Source: Buddleja alternifolia (lineage: Eukaryota; Streptophyta; Magnoliopsida; Lamiales; Scrophulariaceae). Taken from it: a stretch of 64,000 nt of DNA. The stretch spans positions 35,958,423-36,022,422 of the forward strand of contig CM033394.1 in NCBI GenBank assembly GCA_019426215.1, in the 5' to 3' direction. The notes beneath the pieces were generated by a model. That model saw only the letters and a list, made by a program, of their open reading frames with translations. It was not told where the DNA came from and made no database searches. Each line of letters starts with the position of its first letter. Positions within the stretch are counted from its first letter, which is position 1. Of this stretch, positions 23,346 through 34,300 are shown piece after piece. The position numbers were made by a program, and so were the translations under genes.

Positions 23346-23967
23346 AAACAGGAAAATCAGGACAGAGAAACTTTAACGTTGAGGATATTCAGTTAGTGAG
23401 AAAGATAAAAGAAGGACCTTTAAAATTACCCTTAGTAACTGATTATATTGTTATAGAAGAGGATAGTTCATCAGAAGGATGGGGAGCAATATTAATAATT
23501 AAACCTAATAAGTATTATCCCAAAATAACTGAAAAAATATTTGCATATGCTAGTGGTAATTTTAATAAGGAAAGAAGTAATTGGACTAGTTTAGACTATG
23601 AAATAGCAGGAGTTATAAAGGCTATAGATCATTTTAGAATTTATTTAAATAAACATTTTACTATAAGAACATATTGTGAACTATGGTACATTTTATAAAA
23701 AATGAAAATTCTAGAAAACAAAATAATCGTAGATGGTTAAATTTTAGAAATATTATAGAAGTAAATGGATATAAAGTAGAATTTGAACATATAAAAGGAA
23801 AAAATAATAGTATAGTTGATTTGTTGAGTAGACAATTAACTATAATTTTGGAAAACAGAGAATGGACTCACAAGGAGAAAGTAATCAACAGCCCAGACTT
23901 ACATTCTCAACAGCTCTTACAAGACCAGCCCAAAGACCTTCCTTCAGGCCCAATATTCCTCGAATAA
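23346..23967 (+). pseudogene. Pararetrovirus RNase H
   Basis: The segment 23396-23698 has the acidic strand with an aligned Asp followed by GWGAIL, then [20 protein letters not shown], which matches the helix with the catalytic Glu. The next frame (23683-23967) carries FEHIKGKNNSIVDLLSR, the usual RNase H C-terminus with its final Asp. The two halves are joined by a frameshift near 23685. The polyprotein stop is at 23965-23967. Confidence 0.75.
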
Positions 23968-24598
23968 TCAGTAATAGACCTTCTTTTACAACTGAAACCC
24001 ATCATTTCAATCCAGCAGTCCCTAATACATATTTCAAAACCAAAATATTTGGAAAAATTTCCCTTCCAGCCAAACATAGTTTCAAACTGCCAAGGGACAT
24101 TCCCTATATTACAGAAGATCAAAGCATTCTACTTATTGCTTTGTGGGAAGCTCAAAATTCAAGTAGCAAATTAGCAGCACTCAACGCTTTGTGTTATTAT
24201 TTTGAAAAAGAAAATAAAAAATTTCCAGCAAAAGAAGCAGTAGTCTATCTTGTATTAGAGGACAGCCCGTTAGAGTTTTTGAAGACTATCAACTCGCATT
24301 AGAAAGCATTCAGAAAGTTTCAAATGTATGTCTTGTACCCTTCAAGCAATTCTATGAAGCAATAGCAACAGCAAGAAAACTTTTAAGCCCAAATTTTTAT
24401 ATTCAGGCCAATGCTGAAAATGCAAAGCCCAAAGTACTTTTAACAGGAAAGCAGCCTATAAGCCCAGATATAGAACAACTCGAAAGCAATCTTGAAACCA
24501 TCACCAGGCAATTTAAAAACCTCAATATACTTTATCAAGATCTTTTAGCTCATCACGAAGATCTCCAAGCCCATATTACAAGCCCAAAAGAAAAATAA
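23862..24598 (+). pseudogene. Pararetrovirus downstream ORF 2 (unknown function)
   Basis: An ATG at 23862 opens a frame overlapping the end of the polyprotein by about 100 bases, as expected for a separately translated ORF. The N-terminus is Pro/Ser/Thr/Arg-rich; the middle has LLIALWEAQNSSSKLAALNA; the C-terminus (24420-24590) is a helix rich in Leu/Glu/Gln. A frame change near 24265 replaces the true frame by a TAG at 24300-24302. The true frame ends at 24596-24598. Position after RNase H suggests a transactivator-type or other accessory protein, but I do not recognise it. Confidence 0.5.
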
Positions 24599-25470
24599 AT
24601 TCCTAAACAAATCAAGGATAAATGCTACAAATTTTTATTTGTTCGAACCTTTTTTAACCCCTGTCAAACCGTTTTAGCCCTACTTGAAGAAATACAGAAC
24701 CTAATCTGGCCTAAAGCGGAGGAAAAATTCTATTAAAAAATGTTAAAGGTAGCCCAAATCATCATCAAGCAGTAGATAGATGAAATAGAGCCTAAGACTC
24801 AACTTCTACAATGGAAAGGAGAACCTATTCGCCAAGAAGGAACATTAAAATTCTATACACTTAAGTATTTTTCCTGGGCAAGCATTCACATCGATGTCTC
24901 AGTATTCAGAGAAGGATGGACAGATGACATTTTTATCAGCTTACAACTACTCTTAGATTATGGTTTCGTATCAAGAATTTTTGTATCAGATTCAACCTAA
25001 GTCATACATTTAGGAAGAAAGCTTTCAGAGATAGTTAATTTTCAATTTGATCAAGAAGCAGTTAACCTTCGATTTAATATAGCATCTTTTCCCCCTATAT
25101 AGAATAAATCATGAGTAGAAGCTGGACATTCCTTTATATCAATCTCCGAAGATTATGAAAAATGGGAACCAATGTCAAAAAGTTTCTGGTCAGATCATGA
25201 AGAAGCCATCAACCCCTTAGCAGATGAAGAAGAACTCAAGTTAGCATTGGAAATTAGAAGAAAAAGGCAAGAACATTTCTTAATGCCTAAGTACGATCTA
25301 ATATCAGGATTCAAGCTTATTTTTCAAGCCCGTCATCTGAGCATATTTATTCCAATAGGAGTCAAAGTTCGATACCAAATTGCAACACTTGGAAAGAAAG
25401 CTTTAGCAAGCTTAGAATATTAGCCCAAGTATAATCCAGATCTAGAAGGCACCATCCGAGATGCATACTA
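24599..25470 (+). pseudogene. Pararetrovirus downstream ORF 3 or continuation of ORF 2
   Basis: It continues in frame after the TAA at 24596-24598, so it may be the C-terminal part of ORF 2 after a nonsense change or a further ORF. Open pieces contain YTLKYFSWASIHIDVSVFRE and, in another frame at 25172-25423, an acidic helix followed by LISGFKLIFQARHLSIFIPI. Six or more stops interrupt it. No known domain is recognised. Confidence 0.4.
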
Positions 25471-25817
25471 AAGATAAAGCTTCGAATTCTCAGCAAAAAT
25501 AGAAGAGCAATAATTCATCCAGACAAAGGCCATAAATGTACCAGCTTTACAAAGACAATAATTTTTCGCAGTATCAAAAGCAACAATAATTCAGCATCCT
25601 CAAGCTTTGACACTAATAATTTAGCAACCAGACAAAAGCTACAGCAACACTTTAGACAATCAGCTTCAATAATGCATATTTTCTGTACATTTTTACTGTT
25701 CGTTTTGCTTTAAATAGAGCACTGTCTGTAGTACAATAATAGGCAGATACTGTAGCAACCTGCCATGGATGTCAAATTTTTCTTTCATTTTGATGTAATG
25801 TATTTCAAATCCGAGGT

Positions 25818-25827
25818 CTATATAAGG
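25818..25827 (+). promoter_or_regulatory. Pregenomic RNA promoter (TATA box) of pararetrovirus
   Basis: CTATATAAGG lies in the noncoding region after the last ORF and is followed by a C/T-rich start region, as in the 35S-type promoters of caulimovirids. The primer site lies about 450 bases downstream, a spacing compatible with the family. Confidence 0.65.
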
Positions 25828-25916
25828 ACTTCACCACTCATATTGTAAACTTGCACCTTCTATAACACTCTCCAACCTAAATTTTTTGGTTGCTAGAGAG
25901 TTTCTCCGCTTTCTTT

Positions 25917-25922
25917 AATAAA
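25917..25922 (+). terminator. PolyA signal in viral terminal redundancy
   Basis: AATAAA about 90 bases after the TATA box. In caulimovirids the signal lies just inside the transcribed region and is skipped on the first pass, giving terminally redundant RNA. Assigned by position. Confidence 0.5.
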
Positions 25923-26280
25923 ATAACTACTTTGTATGTAAAAATTTCTTATAAGTTTTTATACTTTATTAATATGCATAGCAAGTAGTTTACCTATAGG
26001 GATGAGATTCCCCTACTATTTAAAAATATTATAGTTATCTCATGCTAAAAAAAAACTCAAAAACATTAATAATGCTCTAAAAAATAAATAAAAATAAAAA
26101 ATGATGATAAATAGCAATAACCTAACTGCCCTTTATTATCCCAAAAATATATTTCCATTGTATAGTTTTTTGTTTTAAAAATTCTCTGATACTGCATTGG
26201 GAAGATTTTGTTTACCTTCTCGGTGTATACCGGCCGGAAGACAAAATGTGAGGATAATTTCCCCCAGTGTGCAAGCAATA

Positions 26281-26292
26281 TGGTATTAGAGC
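26281..26292 (+). promoter_or_regulatory. Viral minus-strand primer site (tRNA-Met)
   Basis: TGGTATTAGAGC matches the tRNA-Met complement at 11 of 12 bases (one C to T change). By convention it marks base 1 of a caulimovirid genome. The insert therefore passes through the genome origin and ends soon after it. Confidence 0.7.
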
Positions 26293-26608
26293 AATGTTCC
26301 TGAGTTTAAATTATTAAATAAGTTAAGACTATATTTTAAAATTCAAAAGGGTAAGATAGGTACTTTACTCCAGAGCCAACAAAAGTCTCCGTTGAAGAAG
26401 CAACCAGATTTACGACGTAACCCTCTTACATGAGAATTTTAAAATAGAATGCTTAACTCGTTAAATGATAAGAATTTGGTAGCACTGTTCTGATTTTATA
26501 TAGTTTTGTTGCTTTTGTAAAAAATTATTTTAAGAGGATCAAAGTTGAAAGTCTCTAAAAGTTACTGGACCCATGTGCAATTAAAAGAAATCAGTTGGGT
26601 GAAGGAGG

Positions 26609-26755
26609 GGCCATTCTATGTTGTTGGTCTCGGCCCAGCATGACCGTTGGATCCCCCCACTAGGGAGGGGTCATTTACCAATTTAACCCCCCGGGGAGAT
26701 CCAACGGTCCATACTGGGCCGAGACCATTGGTCTCGGTCTAGCATAGAATCAACC
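26609..26755. mobile_element. 147-bp palindromic MITE
   Basis: It forms a strong hairpin. GGTCTCGGCCCAGCATG and GACCGTTGGATC on the left arm are mirrored by GATCCAACGGTC and a GGGCCGAGACC segment on the right. It is flanked by a perfect 10-bp direct repeat GTGAAGGAGG (26599-26608 and 26756-26765). The duplication size points to a Mutator-type MITE. Confidence 0.8.
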
Positions 26756-26765
26756 GTGAAGGAGG

Positions 26766-27786
26766 TGCTACTTCCCTAACAGATTTTGAAAAGAGGGCTA
26801 TTTGGCTAAATGTCCCTAAGTGGAACCATTGTTTAAATTTTTTTCAATGTTTTAGAAATTTTTGTTTTTGTTTTATGCTTTCTTCAGTATTTTATCTATC
26901 TATCTTCCTTTTGCTGACTTCTTCGCTTCATTTCTTTTTTAAATCAATTTTCTGTACTTTATGTTTTTTTAGGTGATACTTGGTGGCTCCCGTCAATCTA
27001 ACTCTCAGAAAATATACACCACAAACAGTATTAAAATATGTGTGGGGTCGCCAAAAAATATATATATTTTATTATATTTTACACTTTTGTGTGATGAATA
27101 AGTTTCGGGACCTGAATTTCTGGAACCACCAAATATCATCCTTTCCTTTATGCATGTTTTGCATGGAGTTGTTTATTTATATTGTTGCGGGACAGGAAAA
27201 CCTCTTTGTCTATTGGTGGTCCCTGCATATATTAATTTTACAAGCAATATGGCCCCTATATATATATATAGTAGGGGTAAATGCATATTTCGTGGTCCCT
27301 TGCTTGTCAGGACTTTGTGCCCTGCGTTTGTTAAACGTGATAATTGCACTAAAACCACCCAATTAACGTGTTTTTTTGTTACTTTAATTTGTTAAGCCAT
27401 TATGTTATTCTTTGCTTTGCACACACCTCATGCTCTATAGTTTTAATTACTTGAATTCAGTTAGCATGCATATATATGACTTTCTCTTATTCTTTTAACT
27501 TCGTATTTGCAATTATTCGTTTGTGTTACGTTAAGCGTTAAGGGATGAAGTCACAATTTGGAATGTGTTGACGAATACAAAAAAAATGAATAAACTTTGA
27601 TATTTTCAAACTTTGAAAGGACAAAATTTTGAATTTCAAAGTGTTATATGGCAAAAACAATTTCCTCAAAGCTGGGGTGCCCACCTGCCCTGGCTCCACC
27701 TTGTATACGCTCGTCGATAATTATACGTGTAAATTAGTGAGAGGACCCATATCTAAACACGATATGACGATCCCAATCCCTTGCAT
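26766..27786. other. Intergenic, AT-rich, no gene seen
   Basis: The stretch 26766-26830 has a GGCTATTTGGCTAAATGTCC phrase of the kind found at DNA-element ends. 27240-27310 contains a TA repeat and a TAGGGGTAAATGCATATTTC phrase that looks like one end of a MITE. The apparent open frames at 26980-27395 have no coding character. Confidence 0.4.
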
Positions 27787-28520
27787 TTTTTTTTGATAAG
27801 TGAAAGTTATGCATTAATCGAACAGAAAAATATTACAAAGTCGAGTACAATAAGATACATTTTCTGCTCAATAACATAAATGGCAGATTTGGCAAAAAAC
27901 AAATAAGACTCAACAATGAAGGCACCAAAAACATTATAGTCACAACACCTAGAACAATAGACGCCAGAAAGAAGGTCTAAATCTTGTGTATTACAAGAGA
28001 CCACTTCTAGCAAGGGCTCCCAATCCCAAAGAAAGGAGGTAATAATTTGAAACCGAACCATATTCTTCGCGAAGAAATGGCTCAACTGAACGCCATCATC
28101 ATGAGTCTTCTTTTTTACAAGCATCACGAAGAGTCTTCGTTTCACAACCTAAAGTAAGATGCTTAACTTGACTCCTCAAGATTTGCCAATAAATCTGCAA
28201 CAAAAACAAAAGGCAGGAAACCAAAAGCAGCAAACAAAATAGAACAACAAAATAATAACTAAACTGAACCACATAAATAATATAACTCCATTTTTTTCCT
28301 TGAGGAACTGCCGAACAAGAAAAGCAAAAGGTAACGACAATTTCAATTGGCACAGCAAAATGATCCCCATTCTTCACCAAACAATAACTTGAGAAATGGA
28401 GTGAAGAAACCATGTTCTTGTTGTCTAAAGAGAGGGTAGCCATCAATGGCTTTCCTCTTTTGGGCTTGAACAGTGGAGGAGAGTTCGTCGCCGGCGTCAC
28501 GGTGGACGATGCATAATTAT
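27787..28520 (-). pseudogene. Possible retrocopy or LINE-type fragment of unknown gene
   Basis: On the minus strand two overlapping open segments (28500-28099 and 28145-27807) are followed at 27787-27795 by a run of nine A (T on the plus strand), as at the 3' end of a retroposed transcript. The first segment opens MTPATNSPPLFKPKRGKPLM and has a hydrophobic stretch in the middle. I do not recognise the protein, and I could not find a clear target duplication. Confidence 0.3.
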
Positions 28521-30269
28521 GTCTTAAGTCTCAATTTTTATTATTGATTCCTAGCTTGCTTGTGAAACCAATAATTTGTGAAGAATAGGCCTCTTAGAGG
28601 TATATTTTTGGATTATTATATGAATTCCCTTAATTTCATATACCTTTTTTTTTTTTGAGAATATCTAAATTTCATATACTCAACTTTATCCAATGTAATT
28701 TATTTATTCCTATTGTTCCCCATTGGTTTCGTTAGGAAATCACTTTTCTACTTAGGGTTTTTACTTGGTATAATATTTATTTTTTTGATTTTTCAGAATG
28801 TCATCAATTCGAAAGTTCAATAGTAATCTCTCGAGATATTATCAGAGACAGTTGCGAGTCCAATTTCTAAAATTTTTTTTTTTTCATCCAAAAGGATTGA
28901 TATTATTCTTTCACATGATATATGTTAGACTATTTTGATGAATGAAGATTTGGAAATCGGAATGGAAGTGACTTTAGTGAAATGGCTTTTGGTATCTCTT
29001 TTGGATTGGTCTCTAGCTCCTTCTAGTAGTTTCTCTCAAGATAAGTACTCCACCCCTAGGAATTTTGGTTGCGTCAAATATTGCAATTATTCGTATTTAT
29101 GTTGAGTCTACTATAACCAAACAATTATGATTATGATATGCTTTAAAATTTCAGAATTTCTTAAAAGCAATTTATTGGATCTTTATGAGGTCACGTCATA
29201 TTTTGTTTTTTAAATTATTTGTTGCCAGCAAACAAAACTTTTAGTAGTTTTTATTCCTCATGAGGTGGTCATGAATTTCGAGAGAATGATTTATTGGAAA
29301 TAGAGAAATATCAAATCGTGTTTTGTCACAAATTTTATGAGATTTGCTCATTTAGTTTCACGTTTCAAAATTATTGAACTTGGTCCATATTTTTATATTT
29401 TGAGCGTAATCGGTAACATCAATATCATCTAATCGTTTGTTATGTTGATTCAACGAGGAAAATTTATGTAAAAAACACACGAGAGCTTTTAAAAAAGTAA
29501 TTTTTCACATGAGTTTTTTCCAACATGCAAGAGACATTTTTCCCTACTTGAACCTCTTATGTGCTTTTCATATGAATTTTTCTCACTAAATCAACATATG
29601 TAACGACCATCTGACACTTATTTGGCAAATTTTGTCAAAAAATTGGTGGCTTGGACCAAACATGTAATGACTTTTAAACTTAAGAAAATATGTGGAACTC
29701 TCAGAACTAAAGTTGCTCAATCGATTAATCTCTTATCCAATGAAACTGCAATTTTACCAAATACAAAATTTGTAATTCTTTATTTTAACTATCGTGATTC
29801 AGTTTCGCGCAGACAAAAGCATTTTGTATTTTTGTTTTGATAATATGTCTATTTTGTTTATTTTTACAAAATGGTTTTATAAAAGATCTCCTATTCAAAA
29901 TATAAACATTCTTTGAATCATCCCTTGAAGCATACACCATATTTTTTTAAGGTCTTACATGCTTTATTTTAGAATTAAGTACAACTAAACTAAAACACAT
30001 TTTTGACGAAAATAAATCTCAACCTAACCTGTCAAATTTTCAATTAATAATCATTTCACTTGAAAATATTTCTCGATGGAACATTGTCAAAATATTTTCA
30101 TAAAACAAAAAGAAAATAAATCCAAAGATATCTATTATCATGTATGTTACTACAGCTCAGTGTTCACATGAATCATACCCCCATCACAGATAAATTGACA
30201 AAACTGACCTTCAAAGACTCCACAGAATATTCTTTTTTCTCATTAAAGTTTTGGCCGAAAAATGAAACA
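28521..30269. other. Intergenic, no gene seen
   Basis: AT-rich sequence with scattered short open frames (for example 29622-29840) of no coding character. No repeats or RNA genes recognised. Confidence 0.4.
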
Positions 30270-30278
30270 AAAATAAAT

Positions 30279-30718
30279 GGAAAAATGCATTTTTAGTCTC
30301 ATATATTCAGCTCTTTTCAATTTTGGAATCATCAGTTAAAAGATTCTCAAGTAGTGTCCAATGACTTTTAGAAATTCTCACTTTCGGTCTCAATCGAATT
30401 TTTCATCCAAACTTTAACTATCTAAGGTTAATCAACATTTTGACCAGTATTTTTTGGTAGAATTCATGCACCAATATACTTACACACGAATTATATTTAA
30501 TATCCTAATTTTTCTATTCAATATCACCTGTCATTCAGGTACAAAATCTCCAAAAACAAGGGTCAAAATATTAACTAACGGAATCGAAAGTTAAATTTTG
30601 AATGAAAAATTTGATTGAGACCAAATATGAGAATTTTGAAAAGTTATGAGATACAAGAACCGGTAACCACTAAAATCGAAAAGGGTTAAACATATAAGAC
30701 GAAAAATACGAGCTACTC
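30279..30718. mobile_element. Long-TIR MITE (Mutator-like) upstream of ALKBH10B-like gene
   Basis: The left arm (TGCATTTTTAGTCTCATAT ... GGTCTCAATCGAATTTTTCAT) is mirrored by the right arm over about 180 bp. The flanks are a perfect 9-bp duplication AAAATAAAT (30270-30278 and 30719-30727). It ends about 600 bp before the start codon and so lies in the promoter region. No coding capacity. Confidence 0.8.
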
Positions 30719-30727
30719 AAAATAAAT

Positions 30728-31311
30728 ATTGAACAGTGTTTTCTTTTTCTTTATTCCATTTTTGTATTCTGGCATGGCGATGACGGAATAAAGGGAGAGG
30801 TACCAAAAGTTTTCTAGATAGAGAAATTTAGACAAAAAACACACGTTAGAACACACAGTGAAAAACATAGTGAGAGCAGAAAAAGCCACCATTTAAGACT
30901 AGCTTACATACATATACATACATATACATACAACACAATATATACATTACACACGCGTGTTTCACAAGCCATTTTCTCTCAGATCTTAGTTTCTCCTTCA
31001 CACACTCTTCAATCTTCACTTCCTCACCTCATTTTCAGATCTCAAAATCACACACATTGCGCAACACTCTGCTCACAGAATTGCCACCATTTTCCAACTT
31101 TTTTACGCATTTATCACACTCCTAGATCTGATCGAGCTAGCACAATGAGTTATATACTCTTTGGATGCATGTATACATAGATATTATATGTGATTTTATG
31201 TATATTTTATAAAATCTGTGATTATTATATTATTATTGTTATTATTATATATAGGGTTAGTTTCGTTATCGTTGATATAGTGTAGCGTTATTGTGTATAT
31301 ATATATTTCAT
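30728..31311 (+). promoter_or_regulatory. Proximal promoter and 5' UTR of ALKBH10B-like gene
   Basis: It contains a CATACATATA microsatellite (30905-30935) and then a pyrimidine-rich stretch with TTTCTCTCAGATC and TTCACTTCCTCACC (30970-31035), typical of plant 5' leaders. The start site is not visible; I infer transcription from about 30800-30950. Confidence 0.45.
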
Positions 31312-34300
31312 ATGGCAATGCAATCGGCAACTGTGGCGGTGCCGGAGAAAATTCCGGCGCTGTGGTACAACCACCAGCAACAGTCGCCACATCTTCAAAT
31401 GGATGAGAGGGATGGGTTACTGATGTGGTTGAGAAGCGAATTTGCTGCTGCGAACGCGATGATCGACGCACTCTGCCACCACTTACAAGCAGTGGGGGAG
31501 CCAGGGGAATATGGTGGTGTGATAGGGTGCATACAGCAGAGGAGGTGTAATTGGAGCCCCATTTTGCATATGCAGCAATACTTCTCGGTGGCTGAGGTGG
31601 TCTACGCGCTGCAGCAAGTCGGTTGGAGGCGGCAGCAGAGGGCAGTGGGGTTTGAAGGGGGTGCGAGGATGGGGGGAGGTGGGAAGGAGTTCAGGAGAGG
31701 AGGTAGGGGGCAGAGAGGAGGTTTTGAGGTGCAAAATTTTGGTAGAGAGGTGAATGGGAAGGATTTAAACAATGTGTATGTGAAAAGCAATTTGAACGTG
31801 AATGAGAAATTCGATGGAGGGGAGAAAACGAAGGTTGAAGAGAAAGAGGAGAAGAAAGGTAAGAAGAAAATGTACTGTGTGTTGGATGTATTTCTTGATG
31901 GGCACTGAACAAACATAATTGTTGTTATATATGGTAAACAAATTTATTTGTTAGTTATTGGATGTTGTGGACTAGTTAGAAGCTCATCATTTTTCAAAGT
32001 GAACGAAATTGGCAATAAGAAGTTATTTTGATTTGATTACTTTATTTATGATCCAAAACTTGCATTTTATGGTTTAAAGGTGAAACTGAATTATTGCGTC
32101 TTGTTTGCGATAAGAGAAGTTGCAACCAGTGAATCTCTTATTGATAAATCATATTGATAGCGCTGGTTACTTGATAGTTGTTAAATTAAAGAAAAAGTTG
32201 TTTTGATAATTGCTAGATGCAAGGAAAATAAAAATAAAACATTGCTATTAAGTTCTTGGTAGTATAGATTTTATTCACAATAAAATATTTAAGAAGAAAA
32301 GGGAGTGGGGATTGTGGTACAGATGGAGAAGCATAGGAGGACATAGAGCTCAAAAGATAGGACTAGTGATAGGCTCAAGATTTTTCTGCAATTTGTTCAT
32401 AAGAATGTTCATTGGCTTTGATGTTTAGGCAAGAGCAGTAATGGTTAAAGGGTGTTCGTTTAATGGCTTCGTAATACTATAGAGATATCTATATGTGTTT
32501 TCTAATAAGGGTGTCCCAGAAAAACCGTACTCTGTTAAGTTCAAGCAACAGAACTCTGTTTTAACTTGTTGAAAGTAACACCTCGGGTTGGGTCTGTTGA
32601 GCAAAATGTGTTTCGAAGCAGTTGACCAGACTGAATTACAACTTTATGCATTTGAAAGGAAATAAAAAATATAAGAAGAAGGTAAACTAGTTAGTGAATA
32701 TGATCGATTCATGTTCCGTGCCAGGGTTTATCGGCTGGTCATTCATGTTCTGTATCCTCGAATGAAACTTCGAAGCCCTTCAGTTGCTTTTAGTTGTTTT
32801 CGGAGAACACATGGATATTCTTTTATTGCCACGTGTCCTGTTTTCAGGTTAGACGTGGAGTTTCACTTAAAACTTGGGCTAGAGGTTTAACTTGGTATAT
32901 CGACCTCAATTCCATTAAAGAGGACTAATACATCAGCTTGCTGATATAATTGCTTTAATTTTTTCATTCTTACAGGAAGTAATAGAAGTATTTTACTTGT
33001 CAAGTTTTCTTTGAGGAAACTTAATTGTTGTGTAAAAACACAATGATGTAACTTTAAGAGTTCAGATTCTTCTCCCGGTATTAATATATCCTTGATACTT
33101 TTAGGTCATTAAATCCAAATTCTAAACAAAGAAATAACTTATGTGAGATTAGCAGTTCCTGGTACTAAAAAATTATTTAACTATTCGTTTTTTTTGTTTC
33201 TTATTACAGAAGTAACAGAATCAGATAAAAAATCTGACGTAGAAGGCTTGAAAACGAAGCAGGCGAGGCCACAAACAGCTGTTGCGCAAGCAGAAGAGAA
33301 AGCAGATGTTGCAGGTGAAGTTTGAGCTCTATCTTCATAGATATTTCCTTATTCTTTTGGCTATTTTTTCCAGTAGATCCTTTCAGAATATTTAAATCAT
33401 AAATATTCAGCTAGAAGATGTTTGGATAAGTTATATCATTGGTGGTTGTTTAGGGTACCTCTGGCATGTGAGTATAGGAAATGATTTTTCATTAAGTTCA
33501 AATGTTCAATCAAGTACAGATGATGTACCGGAGGATTGTTTGTCAACTTCAGTTCAAGGATATGAAAATTATCCTTGGCATTTTCAGGGAAAATTTTCCA
33601 GATGTATTTAGTGGTGTTTTGAACTCATGCAGCTTGGACGATGATTTGATTTTCTAATTCTGTTATCTCTGGCATGTGAATATAGGAAATGACTTTTCAT
33701 TAAGTTCAAATGTTCAATCAAGTACAGATGATGTACCGGAGGATTGTTTGTCGACTTCAGTTCAAGGATATGAAAATTATCCTTGGCATTTACAGGGAAA
33801 ATTTTCCAGATGTATTTAGTGGTGTTTTGAACTCATGCAGCTTGGACGATGATTTGATTTTCTAATCCTGTTATCTTCCGCTCTCAGAGTCGTGCAGCGT
33901 GAATGGATCTGGATTAGAACTACTAGAGAAACAGAATCTTGAAGTTACTCCAAGAACTTTTGTTGCTAATGAGATATGTGATGGAAAATCGGTAATACCT
34001 TTGCTATTGTACTCTTTTGGTCGAAAACCTTAGTTGAGTTCAGTTATTAGACATGTTTTACATCATATAATTCTATTTGTAGGTTAATATGGCTGAAGGA
34101 ATGAAGCTTTATGAAGATCTATTTGATGAATCAGATGTTTCAAAGCTTATTACTTTGGTGAATGATTTGAGAGCTGCTGGGAAGAGAGGACAGTTGCAAG
34201 GCAAGTTTAGCTACTTGTAACATGACAAGATACGATTAAACTGTTTTCTGTTTTGATTTTTGGCTTTAATTTTTTTTCCTTGTTTTCAATTCCATGTTCA

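Larger units (their letters stand above)
17400..26560 (+). mobile_element. Endogenous pararetrovirus (Caulimoviridae), decayed, nearly one genome unit
   Basis: The order of recognisable parts is: N-terminal ORF, 30K-type movement protein, coat region with CCHC knuckle, second Cys-rich motif, aspartic protease, RT, RNase H, two more ORFs, TATA box, AATAAA, and a tRNA-Met primer site. This is the genome order of a caulimovirid opened in the leader. All ORFs carry stops and frameshifts. The Cys motif CX2CX11CX2CX4CX2C is known from badnaviruses and tungroviruses, while the separate downstream ORFs are not the badnavirus plan, so I leave the genus open. A 367-bp MITE interrupts the RT. End points are approximate. 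Confidence 0.85.

Noticed and set aside
17400..26560. Gypsy-type retrotransposon instead of a pararetrovirus
   Set aside because: No integrase and no flanking LTRs; a 30K movement protein and both caulimovirid Cys motifs are present.
31859..31908. Extension of ALKBH10B-like exon 1 to the stop at 31908
   Set aside because: A GTAAGA donor at 31859 joins in phase to a conserved exon at 33210; the extension has no family match.
31483..31916. Minus-strand Pro/Ser/Phe-rich ORFs
   Set aside because: Antisense of ALKBH10B-like exon 1, which matches a known family on the plus strand.
33477..33600. Counting the duplicated cassette as coding exon 3
   Set aside because: No donor in the needed phase and a TAG in frame; skipping it keeps the frame with exon 33888-33991.
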